Assembly: GCF_030503675.1 (NCBI RefSeq)
Contig: NZ_CP129964.1
Span: forward strand, 2,604,001-2,668,000
Direction: 5' to 3'
Length of the DNA: 64,000 nt
Origin: Lutimonas zeaxanthinifaciens
GTDB lineage: Bacteria; Bacteroidota; Bacteroidia; Flavobacteriales; Flavobacteriaceae
Shown here: piece after piece, positions 16,421-25,121 of the stretch
How positions within the stretch are numbered: position 1 is the stretch's first letter
Layout: each line of letters starts with the position of its first letter
The notes under the pieces: model-generated
What the model saw: only the letters and a program-made list of their open reading frames with translations
Database searches by the model: none
Told to the model about the DNA's origin: nothing
Translations under genes and position numbers: made by a program

Positions 16421-18025
16421 TCATTCGTACATCTCAATATACTTTTTATCCAATAATTCTGAATCCTTATATTTTATTCTAAGTTCGGTTAATTTTTTAT
16501 GTAATTCAGTAACCACATCTTTATAGTCCGGGTCATTATAGACATTTTCCAGTTCCTGCGGGTCTTTTAAACGGTCATACAATTCCCACTCGTCAACATC
16601 GTGATAAAAATGAACCAGTTTATATTCCTTGGTCACGATACCATAATGTCTCTTAACCATATGAACTGCGGGATATTCATAATAATGATAATAAACAGCT
16701 TCCCGGGTCCAAAGAGAATCTTGGCCTTTGAGGAGAGGCATCAAACTTTCTCCCTGCATATCTGAAGGCGCCTGAATTCCGGCTGCATCCAAAAAAGTTT
16801 GGGCAAAATCAAGATTTTGAACCATTTCTTTGTTTTTTGTACCCGGTTGTATCTCATTGGGCCATCTTATCAGCAAAGGCGTTTTAAAAGATTCATCGTA
16901 AATAAAACGTTTATCAAACCAGCCGTGTTCTCCCAGATAAAAACCCTGATCAGAGGTATATACAACGATTGTATTCTCTTCCAAACCAGACTCCTTCAGA
17001 TAGTCAAGCACCCTTCCCACATTATCGTCAACGGAAGAAATGGTCCCAAGATAATCCTGCATATAGCGCTGGTATTTCCATTGCATCTTTTCCTCATCAG
17101 ACATTCCCGGCCAGTTTTTTTTAAAGTCCTGATTAATGGAATCAAGAACGGGGTCATATAGTCTCTTTTGTGCTTCATTGGCCCGGTTATAAGGTCCGTA
17201 AAAACCATTTGGGAACTCCTTTACCTCAGGTAAAACATTAGCCATTTCCAACAGGGTTTCCGGACGTATTTTGCTGTCATGACCATACATCATATGGCTG
17301 TACAAATTCATTTCCGCCGTTTTAGCTGCCGTCCCCCTGTTGGAATAATCATCAAACAAGGTTGAAGGCTCCGGAAATTTCTTTTTACTGAATTCGGCAA
17401 ATTTCTCAGGGCTTGGCCACCAGGGTCTGTGGGGAGCCTTGTGCAGATACATCATCATAAAGGGCTTCTCCTTATCTCTTTTATTGTCGAGCCAGTCGAG
17501 CGTCAGGTCGGTTATGATATCTGTAACATAACCGGTGATCACAGTGTCTCCATCAGACTTCAGGAATCTTGGATTTATATAATGACCCTGTCCAGGTAAT
17601 ATCATAAAGTCATCCACTCCTTTTGGGTTATTCCCAAAATGCAATTTTCCGAACATCGCAGTTTGATAACCTGCTTTTTGAAACAATTGAGGAAACGTAA
17701 CCTGGGTTGTATCAAAAGGCATTCTGTTATCAATTTTCCCATTTAGATGCGTATGCTTTCCGGTTAAAATAGTTGCTCGGGAGGGTGCGCAGATGGAATT
17801 ACTTACGCAGGCATTTGTAAACAAAAGCCCTTCTTGGGCAATTCTGTCAATATTTGGAGTTTGAATTAAATTGCTCCCATAAGCGCTTATAGCCTGATAA
17901 GCATGATCATCTGACATAATGAACAGAATATTCGGCCTCGTTTTCTCCATGTCTTTCTGTTCCGAGCAGGAGGTTAAGATTAAAAAAATAAAAACGAATG
18001 TTAATTGAAAAGGAATACGGATCAT
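16421..18025 (-). CDS. Sulfatase (family S1), lipoprotein
   Basis: 534 residues with a lipoprotein signal and lipobox LTSC (Cys20), so it should be tethered to the membrane or cell surface. The sulfatase signature is CAPSR with Cys79 as the formylglycine precursor; the Asp pair at 39-40 (SDD) and the later GKLHFG and TSDQGFYLGEHG motifs complete the S1 active site. The wording (including HLNGKIDN and KAPHRPWW) is close to iduronate-2-sulfatase/choline-sulfatase-like S1 members, but the substrate cannot be fixed. It differs strongly from the first sulfatase, so the pair is not a local duplication. Confidence 0.9.
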   Translation of the reverse strand: MIRIPFQLTFVFIFLILTSCSEQKDMEKTRPNILFIMSDDHAYQAISAYGSNLIQTPNIDRIAQEGLLFTNACVSNSICAPSRATILTGKHTHLNGKIDNRMPFDTTQVTFPQLFQKAGYQTAMFGKLHFGNNPKGVDDFMILPGQGHYINPRFLKSDGDTVITGYVTDIITDLTLDWLDNKRDKEKPFMMMYLHKAPHRPWWPSPEKFAEFSKKKFPEPSTLFDDYSNRGTAAKTAEMNLYSHMMYGHDSKIRPETLLEMANVLPEVKEFPNGFYGPYNRANEAQKRLYDPVLDSINQDFKKNWPGMSDEEKMQWKYQRYMQDYLGTISSVDDNVGRVLDYLKESGLEENTIVVYTSDQGFYLGEHGWFDKRFIYDESFKTPLLIRWPNEIQPGTKNKEMVQNLDFAQTFLDAAGIQAPSDMQGESLMPLLKGQDSLWTREAVYYHYYEYPAVHMVKRHYGIVTKEYKLVHFYHDVDEWELYDRLKDPQELENVYNDPDYKDVVTELHKKLTELRIKYKDSELLDKKYIEMYE

Positions 18026-18129
18026 AGTTAGATGTTTAGAGTCTTAAATACATCGAATTTAAGGAACAATCTGATTCTATCATCAAAATAATAATGAAAT
18101 AAAAAGAATAGATTAAAATTCAGGACAGA

Positions 18130-18231
18130 ATGCGTAAAACAGCCTTTCATGATGAAAAAAATGTTTTAACAAAAATTTTAGAAACCTCGATTAAACTTTA
18201 TGCCGGAAGGGATGTCAAAAGAGTAAATTAA
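18130..18231 (+). CDS. Possible small protein of 33 residues upstream of the Spy-like gene
   Basis: ATG-to-TAA frame of 33 codons (MRKTAFHDEKNVLTKILETS start) that ends 11 bases before the Spy-like gene. The composition looks protein-like and could form one amphipathic helix, but no family is recognised, no promoter was identified and an open frame of this length can arise by chance. Recorded as a weak candidate. Confidence 0.2.
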   Translation: MRKTAFHDEKNVLTKILETSIKLYAGRDVKRVN

Positions 18232-18242
18232 ATATTTATAAA

Positions 18243-18683
18243 ATGAAAAATCTAATTATAGCTTTACTTTTAGGAACATCAATAATGGCCTATGGTCAAA
18301 AAGAAGGAAAACCAAGACAACAAATGCAGGATTTCACTCCCGAGCAACGGGCTGTTCTGAAAACAAAGAAAATGACCCTTCATCTGGATCTGAGTCAAAA
18401 TCAGCAGGATCAATTACTGGCTCTTAATAAAAAATGGGCTAAGGAAAGAGAGGCGAAAAAAGCCGAATTGAAATCCTTAAACAGAGAGGAAATGACTTCA
18501 GATCAGAAATTCAAACAAATGAACGAAATGCTTGATACCCAAATTGCTCATCAAAAGGAAATGAAAAAGTTATTAAATGAAAAGCAATATGATGTCTGGA
18601 AAAAATCAATGGGTAAAAAAAGTCAGAAACTAAAGGAAAGAAAAGAACATTATGCCAAAAGGCAAAGACTCCATCAAAAATAA
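18243..18683 (+). CDS. Spy/CpxP-like periplasmic protein (DUF4890-like)
   Basis: 146 residues with a signal peptide (cleavage near AYGQ, 19). The rest is highly charged, Lys/Glu/Gln-rich and helical, with LSQNQQDQLLALNKKW and a following helix similar to the LTxxQ pattern of Spy/CpxP-family periplasmic chaperones and sensors. In Bacteroidota, proteins of this type often accompany sigma factors or heavy-metal systems, but no such partner is adjacent here. A strong terminator follows at 18721. Confidence 0.7.
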   Translation: MKNLIIALLLGTSIMAYGQKEGKPRQQMQDFTPEQRAVLKTKKMTLHLDLSQNQQDQLLALNKKWAKEREAKKAELKSLNREEMTSDQKFKQMNEMLDTQIAHQKEMKKLLNEKQYDVWKKSMGKKSQKLKERKEHYAKRQRLHQK

Positions 18684-18720
18684 ATTGCAGTGAATTAGAT
18701 TAATTTTGAGTTTAGACATG

Positions 18721-18746
18721 AACCACCCTCAATGGGTGGTTTTTTT
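18721..18746 (+). terminator. Rho-independent terminator of the Spy-like gene
   Basis: ACCACCC / GGGTGGT stem with a 5-base loop and a run of T on the plus strand, 38 bases past the stop. Its T-run touches the stop codon of the convergent glucosaminidase gene. Confidence 0.85.
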
Positions 18747-19644
18747 ATTTGGTTACCAGTAATTTCATACCGATACTTATTTCATTGGTATCCAAACCGT
18801 TCATCTTTTTCAATTCCTCTACAGATAGGTTATTATTTCTTGCAATCGAATAAAGTGTATCTCCTTTTACAACCGTTATAAAGACATCATTATCATCAAT
18901 TGTATTTTCTACGCTTGCATAACTTTCAGTTGTCTCCTTTACCCTTACCCTATCCCTGTCTTTGTTCCAGTCAGGATCCTCATTTTTTACGTATTTGCGA
19001 TAAGCTTTCTCATCTAAAACCAATTCATCGTATTTATACAATTCGAAGTTTTCAATAAAGGATATCAGCTTCTTAGGATATTTTCTATCTGTTGCATATC
19101 CTGCTTTTTTTAACCCTTTGGCCCAGGCCTTATAATCATCGGGCTTCAAATCGAATAAAAATTCGTAACGCCCTCTTGAAGTAAGGAATTTTGAATGATC
19201 ATTAAAGGAGCCTTCTGCAGTAGGGTATTTTCTAAAACACTCGTTCTTTTTATCATCGTCATGATAAACGCGCTTTCCCTTCCACCCCGAGTGGCATTTG
19301 ATTCCAAAATGATTATTGGATTTTTTCGCCAGTGTACTCAGCCCGTTTCCTGATTCGAGAATACCCTGAGCAAGAGTAATACTCGCCGGAATCTTATAGC
19401 GTTCCATTTTGTCTATGGCGATATTCTTGTAAGTTCCAATGTAGGCAATCGTGAAATCGTTTAGCTTTCCTTTATTTTGGCTCTCGAAAGATTCAAAAAT
19501 AGCATCGCTTTCGTGATTTAAATAGACTTGCCGAATATCGACCTCTTTCTTTCTGGATTTTTCTGCGGACGATTTATTACTTCCGCAAGAACTGAAGATC
19601 AACGCATTCAAAAAAAGCAAACTGAATAATCTGATACACCTCAT
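18745..19644 (-). CDS. Glucosaminidase-LysM lipoprotein (peptidoglycan hydrolase)
   Basis: 299 residues with lipobox FSSC (Cys20). The glucosaminidase domain (about 65-205) contains the catalytic Glu97 in LAQGILESGNG, the pattern of FlgJ/Bax/AtlA-type N-acetylglucosaminidases, and the motif NNHFGIKCH. A LysM domain follows at about 254-298 (VKGDTLYSIARNNNLSVEEL), giving peptidoglycan binding. It should cleave glycan strands at the cell envelope. The start overlaps the end of the upstream enzyme gene by 4 bases, indicating co-transcription. Confidence 0.9.
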   Translation of the reverse strand: MRCIRLFSLLFLNALIFSSCGSNKSSAEKSRKKEVDIRQVYLNHESDAIFESFESQNKGKLNDFTIAYIGTYKNIAIDKMERYKIPASITLAQGILESGNGLSTLAKKSNNHFGIKCHSGWKGKRVYHDDDKKNECFRKYPTAEGSFNDHSKFLTSRGRYEFLFDLKPDDYKAWAKGLKKAGYATDRKYPKKLISFIENFELYKYDELVLDEKAYRKYVKNEDPDWNKDRDRVRVKETTESYASVENTIDDNDVFITVVKGDTLYSIARNNNLSVEELKKMNGLDTNEISIGMKLLVTK

Positions 19645-20567
19645 ATTTTGATCAATGGTAAATTTCTTTTCAATAAACGCTGATTCATACCTTCAACCCC
19701 TTGTATACCTCCTGTATGAACAGCCAGTATTGAACTGTTACTTTTAAATAAATCTTTTTTAACCAGATCCATGATACCGAACATCATCTTGCCCGTATAA
19801 ACAGGATCTAAAGGAATGGTAGTTTGTTGATAAAAATCGTTGATAAAACTAATCAATTTTTCATTGATTTTGGCATATCCTCCAAAATGATACTCTTTTA
19901 TTAGATTCCACTGCTTTCCACCGCTTATATTTTTCCTTATCGAATCCTCTAAAAAATCTCCTTTTAAGCTCTGAAACCCTAATACCTTTTGACATGTCTT
20001 TGCGCTATTGATAAGGCCCGAAATGGTACCACCGGTGCCCACAGAGACACAAATATAATCATAGGATGCATCATCTTTTGATAATATCTCCTCGCATCCT
20101 TTGACAGCCAGCCTGTTCGTCCCTCCTTCCGGAACCATATAAAAGTCCCCAAACTCCGAAATCAACGATTCGATAAATTCCGGATTCTCTTTCTCTCTGT
20201 AAGCAGCTCGGCTTACAAACTTGAATTCCATCCCATTGGAACGCGCAAATCTCAAGGTAGGATTTTCGGTAAAAACCTTTTCAGGATCATGCGCTAATTC
20301 ATCTCCACGAATGATACCCAGGGTCTTAAAACCGTTTAACTTTCCTGCGTAAGATAAGGCACTGATATGATTGGAGTATGCACCGCCAAAGGTTAAAAGT
20401 GTGGTAGATCCCTTTTTCCTGGCTTCCTCTAAATTATATTTTAATTTTCTGAACTTATTTCCCGAAATATGAGGATGTAACAGATCTTCTCTCTTGACAG
20501 ACAAACTAAGTCCTCTGCCCTCTAAATCCTTCGATTTAATGCTTTGATTATAACTAATCTCTTTCAT
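19641..20567 (-). CDS. PLP-dependent ACC deaminase/D-cysteine desulfhydrase family enzyme
   Basis: 308 residues of the fold-type II PLP family. The cofactor lysine is Lys38 in SGNKFRKLKYN; phosphate-binding residues are in TFGGAYSNH and the glycine loop VGTGGTISG. This wording covers both 1-aminocyclopropane-1-carboxylate deaminases and D-cysteine desulfhydrases, which sequence alone does not separate; at about 300 residues it is slightly shorter than biochemically known members (about 330). Cytoplasmic. It overlaps the downstream glucosaminidase gene by 4 bases, although no functional link is evident. Confidence 0.85.
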   Translation of the reverse strand: MKEISYNQSIKSKDLEGRGLSLSVKREDLLHPHISGNKFRKLKYNLEEARKKGSTTLLTFGGAYSNHISALSYAGKLNGFKTLGIIRGDELAHDPEKVFTENPTLRFARSNGMEFKFVSRAAYREKENPEFIESLISEFGDFYMVPEGGTNRLAVKGCEEILSKDDASYDYICVSVGTGGTISGLINSAKTCQKVLGFQSLKGDFLEDSIRKNISGGKQWNLIKEYHFGGYAKINEKLISFINDFYQQTTIPLDPVYTGKMMFGIMDLVKKDLFKSNSSILAVHTGGIQGVEGMNQRLLKRNLPLIKI

Positions 20568-20620
20568 ATGTCTCTCATCTATGAGCCTGCTTCATAAAGC
20601 GATGCTAATTCAGAATTCCT

Positions 20621-20628
20621 TATTTTTG
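20621..20628 (+). promoter_or_regulatory. -7 element TATTTTTG upstream of the DUF5522 gene
   Basis: Exact TAnnTTTG match on the plus strand, 58 bases before the DUF5522 start. No -33 TTG at the expected distance. Confidence 0.35.
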
Positions 20629-20686
20629 CGCATTCCTGTGAAAAAACTATTCTCATTTTCAGAACTTAGGTTTATCGCAAATACAA

Positions 20687-20851
20687 ATGACTAAAATGCA
20701 ATTTAACAATAATAAGTTAGAACCCGAAGACTTCTACTACAGTAAGGAAGGGTACAAAGTTTTTACAGCTGCTTATCATCTAAAAAGAGGCTATTGCTGT
20801 AAAAACAACTGCAGACATTGCCCTTACGGATTTGATCCGAAAAAAGCTTAA
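20687..20851 (+). CDS. DUF5522 small cysteine-motif protein
   Basis: A 54-residue protein read directly from the sequence. The C-terminal half has the motif CCKNNCRHCPYGF (Cys37, Cys38, Cys42, Cys45), characteristic of the DUF5522 family found in Bacteroidota and some other bacteria, and suggestive of a metal or Fe-S site. The N-terminal half contains EDFYYSKEGYKVFTAAYHLKRG, also typical of the family. Function unknown. An internal ATG at codon 4 is an alternative start. It stands alone, divergent from the PLP enzyme gene and 93 bases before the DUF4136 gene on the same strand. Confidence 0.85.
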   Translation: MTKMQFNNNKLEPEDFYYSKEGYKVFTAAYHLKRGYCCKNNCRHCPYGFDPKKA

Positions 20852-20944
20852 ATCACATAAGTCTGTAAAAAGCAGGTATCCTTAATTTGGTATGATTATT
20901 GATGCTTATTACCAGGTAATGCAGTATTCAATTAATGAGATTTT

Positions 20945-21508
20945 ATGAAGAGATTTTACTTTCTTGCTACCTTTTTTTTATTACTCGTATCACTGGCCTG
21001 TTCCTCGGTAACAGTATATTCTGATTATGACCGGTCCACAAACTTTAACCAATATAAAACCTACGCTTTCTACAAAAAAGGTATTGACAAGGTGGAAATT
21101 TCAGACCTGGACAAAAAAAGAATACTACGGGCCCTTGAAAGAGAACTTCGGGCAAAAGGCATGACCCCTTCTTCAAACCCGGATATTCTTGTCAATATTT
21201 TTACCAAATCCAGAGAAAAAATAGACATTTATAACAATAACTATTATGGATGGTACCCATGGTATTATGGTTATGGTTTCTACGGACCCGGATACGGGTT
21301 TGGTTATACAAATGTTTCAAGCTCTACAGAAGGGACCTTGTTTATCGATTTGATCGATGCCAGAAAAAAAGAACTGGCCTGGCAGGGAATCGGGGTAGGA
21401 ATCCTCTCCTATTACAAAAATGTTGAGAAAAAAGAAGCCCGCATCAATGAATTTGTAACAAATATAATGATGCAATATCCCCCGGCCCCCGTTGTGGCTG
21501 CTAATTGA
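20945..21508 (+). CDS. DUF4136 lipoprotein
   Basis: 187 residues with a lipoprotein signal and lipobox SLAC (Cys19). The body follows the DUF4136 pattern: an early YDRSTNFNQYKTYAFY, then LKRILRAL-type helix for N-terminal pairing and a late LAWQGIGVG strand. An insertion of Gly/Tyr/Trp residues around 96-118 is common in bacteroidotal members. The family is anchored in the envelope; function unknown. Confidence 0.85.
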   Translation: MKRFYFLATFFLLLVSLACSSVTVYSDYDRSTNFNQYKTYAFYKKGIDKVEISDLDKKRILRALERELRAKGMTPSSNPDILVNIFTKSREKIDIYNNNYYGWYPWYYGYGFYGPGYGFGYTNVSSSTEGTLFIDLIDARKKELAWQGIGVGILSYYKNVEKKEARINEFVTNIMMQYPPAPVVAAN

Positions 21509-21572
21509 TAAGCCGGAAGTATCTTGCCGATTTTTAAAAAATATTCTCTTATTTTAATGACTGTTGAATGAG

Positions 21573-23483
21573 CTAAAGGGCGTCAATCTGTTCCTGCGTT
21601 TCTTCCCACAGATTCATCAGATTTTCAACTTTTGCTTTCTTTTCCTGATACGAGGCAAAAAAATCCGGATTCTCTTGAAGCAGATCAAAATTTTCTGAAA
21701 TCTCAGCGTCGTCATCGATAATTTTTTTCTCCAGATCCGAAATTTCCTTTTCTATTTTGCCTAATTTATTCTGAAGCTTTTTCTTCTTCTTTTGCAGCTC
21801 GTGATCCTGTTTACCTCCAGTGGAGGCTTCTTCTGACTTTTCTTTTTTCGTTTTCATCTCCACAGCTCTCATATCCTCAAGTTCATGCTGTTCGAGAAAA
21901 TAATTTATATCCCCCAGGTATTCCTTAATTCCGCCGTCCCTAAAAGAAAAAACGGTTGAGGCAAGATCCTGTAAAAAGTCCCTGTCATGAGAAACGAGTA
22001 TCAGTGTTCCTTCAAATTGTTTTAATGCATTTTTAAGTACATTCTTAGAGGCAATATCAAGGTGATTTGTCGGTTCATCCATGATCAAAACATTAAAAGG
22101 ATGCAATAGCATTTTACAAAGTGCTAACCGATTCCTCTCCCCTCCGGAAAGTACCTTTACCTTTTTTTCAACCTCATCACCTCTGAAAAGAAAAGAACCA
22201 AGCATGTCTCTTACCTTCACCCGGTTTCCATCATTTGCCTCATTCTCCATGGTTTCAAGAACGGTTAACTCCCCGTCAAGGTACTCTGACTGATTCTGGG
22301 CAAAATATCCAATCTGAACATTATGGCCCAGTTTCAATTCTCCGTCAAAATCAATCTCCCCCACCATGATCTTGGCCAAAGTAGATTTGCCTTGGCCGTT
22401 TTGTCCTACAAACGCTATTTTACTGCCTCTCTCCAAGAGCATATTGACATCCTGCAGCACTTGATTATCTCCGTAATTCTTTGCAACATCATAGGCCTCA
22501 ACCACAACTTTACCCGGGGTGACTGACATCGGGAACCTGACATTCATCACAGCGTTATCTTCAACATCCACTTCGATCCTTTCAACCCTGTTTAGCTTTT
22601 TTATCAGTGACTGAGCCATGGAAGCTTTATTCGCCTTGGCCCTGAATTTCTCAATGAGTTGTTCGGTATGTTTGATCTCCCTCTCCTGATTCTTCTGAGC
22701 CTGTAGCTGTTTTTCTTTGATTTCGCTCCTCAACAAAAGGTATTGGGAATAGGGCTTTTTGTAATCATAGATCTGACCCAGTGAAATTTCAATGGTCCGG
22801 TTCGTTACATTATCAAGAAACATCTTATCATGCGAGACCATCATAATTGCCCCGCCAAATCCTTTTAAAAAGTTTTCAAACCAGATAATGGATTCTATAT
22901 CCAGATGGTTTGTAGGCTCGTCAAGCAGAAGAATATCATGATGCTGCAACAATAATTTGGCCAGTTCGATCCTCATTCTCCAGCCACCGGAAAACGTATC
23001 TGTCATTTTATGCAGATCTTCCTGTTTAAATCCAAGGCCCGCAAGGATCTTTTCCGTTTCGCCCTGATAATTATATCCCCCAATAAGTTCGTAACGATGG
23101 GAAAGTTCATCGAGATCATGCATTAAGTTATGGTAGAATTCACTGTCATAATCCGTCCGTTCAGCCAGCTGTTTATTAACATCTTCGAGCTTCCTTTCTA
23201 TGCTCTTTATCTCTTTAAAAGCCTGGTAGGCCTCCTCAATAACCGTTCGCCCTTCTTCAAAATCGATATCCTGCTTCAAGAAGCCAAGGCTGATGTCTTT
23301 ATCAAAAGCCATTGATCCACGATCGTATTCCTGCTCTCCTGCAACAATTTTCAACAAAGTTGATTTTCCGGCTCCGTTCTTACCGACAAGTCCAATTCTA
23401 TCCCCGGCGTTCAATTTAAAAGTGATTCCTGAAAATAGTTCTTCTCCTGAGAAAGAAACAGTAATATCGTGGGCATTCAGCAT
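21573..23483 (-). CDS. ABC-F family ATPase (Uup/EttA-like)
   Basis: 636 residues with two ABC domains and no membrane segments. The first P-loop is GLVGKNGAGKST (31-42), the second GQNGQGKST (about 355-365); both domains have signature motifs (SGGW and LSGGERNR) and the diagnostic DEPTNHLD Walker B. An arm insertion and a C-terminal, Lys-rich coiled coil (about 545-636) point to the Uup branch. ABC-F proteins act on the ribosome or on branched DNA intermediates rather than in transport. Its promoter lies back-to-back with that of the DUF983 gene. Confidence 0.92.
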   Translation of the reverse strand: MLNAHDITVSFSGEELFSGITFKLNAGDRIGLVGKNGAGKSTLLKIVAGEQEYDRGSMAFDKDISLGFLKQDIDFEEGRTVIEEAYQAFKEIKSIERKLEDVNKQLAERTDYDSEFYHNLMHDLDELSHRYELIGGYNYQGETEKILAGLGFKQEDLHKMTDTFSGGWRMRIELAKLLLQHHDILLLDEPTNHLDIESIIWFENFLKGFGGAIMMVSHDKMFLDNVTNRTIEISLGQIYDYKKPYSQYLLLRSEIKEKQLQAQKNQEREIKHTEQLIEKFRAKANKASMAQSLIKKLNRVERIEVDVEDNAVMNVRFPMSVTPGKVVVEAYDVAKNYGDNQVLQDVNMLLERGSKIAFVGQNGQGKSTLAKIMVGEIDFDGELKLGHNVQIGYFAQNQSEYLDGELTVLETMENEANDGNRVKVRDMLGSFLFRGDEVEKKVKVLSGGERNRLALCKMLLHPFNVLIMDEPTNHLDIASKNVLKNALKQFEGTLILVSHDRDFLQDLASTVFSFRDGGIKEYLGDINYFLEQHELEDMRAVEMKTKKEKSEEASTGGKQDHELQKKKKKLQNKLGKIEKEISDLEKKIIDDDAEISENFDLLQENPDFFASYQEKKAKVENLMNLWEETQEQIDAL

Positions 23484-23502
23484 TATTCTGTCTTAATAAA
23501 TT

Positions 23503-23510
23503 TATCTTTG
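23503..23510 (+). promoter_or_regulatory. -7 element TATCTTTG of the DUF983 gene
   Basis: Exact match on the plus strand, 29 bases before the ATG at 23540. It abuts the divergent minus-strand element 23511-23518. Confidence 0.6.
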
Positions 23511-23518
23511 CAAAAGTA
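23511..23518 (-). promoter_or_regulatory. -7 element TACTTTTG of the ABC-F gene
   Basis: Exact TAnnTTTG match on the minus strand, about 27 bases before the ABC-F start at 23483. It touches the plus-strand element without a gap. Confidence 0.6.
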
Positions 23519-23539
23519 AATGAAACTTACGAATCTGCA

Positions 23540-23914
23540 ATGTTGAAAAAAGGCTCGAAACTTTACAGTGTTCTACATAATAAATGCCCTCGTTGCCAAG
23601 AAGGAAAATTCTTTCAGTCTTCAGCCTCGCTGACGTTTAAAAATAATTTGAAAATTCACGAAAAATGCAGTTCCTGCGGTTTGAAGTATATGATTGAACC
23701 ATCATTTTTTTATGGAGCCATGTATGTTTCTTATGCTTTGACCGTGGCTATGGCCGTTGCTATCTTTGTTATTTGTTATCTTTTTGGCCTGGAATTGATA
23801 CCTACATTTATCAGCATTGTAATTGTTCTGCTTATCTCGAACCCTTTTGTCATGAGAATTTCAAGGCTCTTGTACATCAACATGTTTGTACATTACAAAA
23901 AGAACGGTGATTAA
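23540..23914 (+). CDS. DUF983 membrane protein with zinc-ribbon N-terminus
   Basis: 124 residues. The N-terminus carries two Cys pairs, C16-x-x-C19 (KCPRCQEG) and C43-x-x-C46 (KCSSCGLKY), a likely zinc ribbon, followed by two membrane helices at about 57-79 and 84-103. This is the DUF983 layout. Inner-membrane protein of unknown role. The gene is divergent from the ABC-F gene and ends 11 bases before the convergent FAD oxidoreductase. Confidence 0.85.
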   Translation: MLKKGSKLYSVLHNKCPRCQEGKFFQSSASLTFKNNLKIHEKCSSCGLKYMIEPSFFYGAMYVSYALTVAMAVAIFVICYLFGLELIPTFISIVIVLLISNPFVMRISRLLYINMFVHYKKNGD

Positions 23915-23925
23915 ATTTTGGCAGA

Positions 23926-24981
23926 TCAAGGCTTTGATTTAAACCGGCTGATATCTATTTCTTTTTCAAGGGACCGTCCGTTTTCAATTAACTGATATAA
24001 TTTTTTGGCCATTAGGGGGGCGATCATTACACCTCTTGTACCCAGGCCGTTTAATACGGCCAACCTGTTATTTTCAGGATGAACGCCAAGCAATGGCCTC
24101 CTGTCTCCGGTTGTCGGCCTAACGCCTGCCTCATGACCAACCACAGTGTAATCACAATTGATAACTGTTTTCAGCTTTTTTTCCAATTCAGCCCTGCCCT
24201 CAGTTGTGGGCGCATTTGTCTTATCTTTCCAGTTAAATGTGGCTCCCACTTTATATCTGTCTCCTCCCAAAGGCATAATAAATACGGCAGATTTAAGCAC
24301 ATACTTCAAGTTTAAATCAGGTGCGTGAATCGTGATCAACTCTCCCTTGGTGCCTTTCAATGGCAAATTCTTAAAAAAAGGATTTTTCTTTATTCCATTT
24401 CCTTCACAGAAAACAATTTTTCGGGTTTTCAACTCCCCGTATTCGATATGATCCTTCCAGGTTATAATTCTTTCATACCTAAAGGGTTCCTCCCTCAGCC
24501 AATTTTCAGACCTCAATTGGTCCCTGTATGCATTTAACAACTCCTTTACCCTGATCCGGCCTGTATGTTTTAATCTCCCCGCCTTGAAAGGAGCATGAAT
24601 ATGGTCAACTTCTACTTCTGCAAGTTCCGGCTCCATATAGTCCTGCAGTATGGGTTTATCCGAAGCGATGAACCAGTTATTCTGTTCCTCAATACTTTTG
24701 AACGTTCGGTAGATCGGCCAAGGTTCATCAAAAAGGCCCGATAATTTTTGTTCCAAAAACTTGTAAAAAGGAATGGCAGCCGCTAATTGTTCCTGTGCAT
24801 TCCAGACCGGGGTGAAGCGCTTTAGGATGACCGGATTATACATACCTCCTGCCACCTGAGATGAAGTCTGTGAATTGTCCTCAAAAACCACAAAGGATTT
24901 TCCCTGGGATACCAGTTCTTCTGCAAAGGCCAAACCCGCCAGTCCCAATCCAACGATGATATAATCTATCTGATTTTCCAA
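23926..24981 (-). CDS. FAD-dependent oxidoreductase (DAO family)
   Basis: 351 residues. The N-terminal FAD-binding Rossmann motif is VGLGLAGLAFAEEL (GxGxxG at 11-16) and a late GLGTRGVMIAP matches the second FAD contact of D-amino acid oxidase-like enzymes; EAGVRPTTGDRRP is also typical. Substrate unknown. The start codon is TTG: upstream in-frame codons reach a stop with no ATG, and the FAD motif begins directly after it. Flavobacterial genomes commonly carry this gene next to gldN, as here. A perfect -7 element sits at 25014-25021. Confidence 0.85.
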   Translation of the reverse strand: MENQIDYIIVGLGLAGLAFAEELVSQGKSFVVFEDNSQTSSQVAGGMYNPVILKRFTPVWNAQEQLAAAIPFYKFLEQKLSGLFDEPWPIYRTFKSIEEQNNWFIASDKPILQDYMEPELAEVEVDHIHAPFKAGRLKHTGRIRVKELLNAYRDQLRSENWLREEPFRYERIITWKDHIEYGELKTRKIVFCEGNGIKKNPFFKNLPLKGTKGELITIHAPDLNLKYVLKSAVFIMPLGGDRYKVGATFNWKDKTNAPTTEGRAELEKKLKTVINCDYTVVGHEAGVRPTTGDRRPLLGVHPENNRLAVLNGLGTRGVMIAPLMAKKLYQLIENGRSLEKEIDISRFKSKP

Positions 24982-25013
24982 ATCGTATACGGAATATTTT
25001 GTTCTTCAGGGAT

Positions 25014-25021
25014 CAAAGATA
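25014..25021 (-). promoter_or_regulatory. -7 element TATCTTTG of the FAD oxidoreductase gene
   Basis: Exact match on the minus strand, about 32 bases before the TTG start at 24981 and downstream of the gldN terminator, so this gene is probably transcribed independently of gldKLMN. Confidence 0.55.
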
Positions 25022-25072
25022 GTGCATTGAAAAAGAAAGATGACATAAAGATCAAAGTGTATAGAATAAATG

Positions 25073-25102
25073 AAAAAGCCCCTGCTTTTCAGCAAGGGCC
25101 TT
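25073..25102 (-). terminator. Rho-independent terminator of the gldKLMN operon
   Basis: An 11-pair GC-rich stem (25075-25085 with 25092-25102, two G-T pairs) with a 6-base loop followed by TTTTTC on the minus strand, 20 bases past the gldN stop. Confidence 0.8.
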
Positions 25103-25121
25103 CTCCTTATTAACTCGGTAA

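Noticed and set aside
14214-18025. Polysaccharide utilisation locus
   Set aside because: Two sulfatases and a TetR regulator are present, but no SusC/SusD pair, glycoside hydrolase or polysaccharide lyase is nearby.
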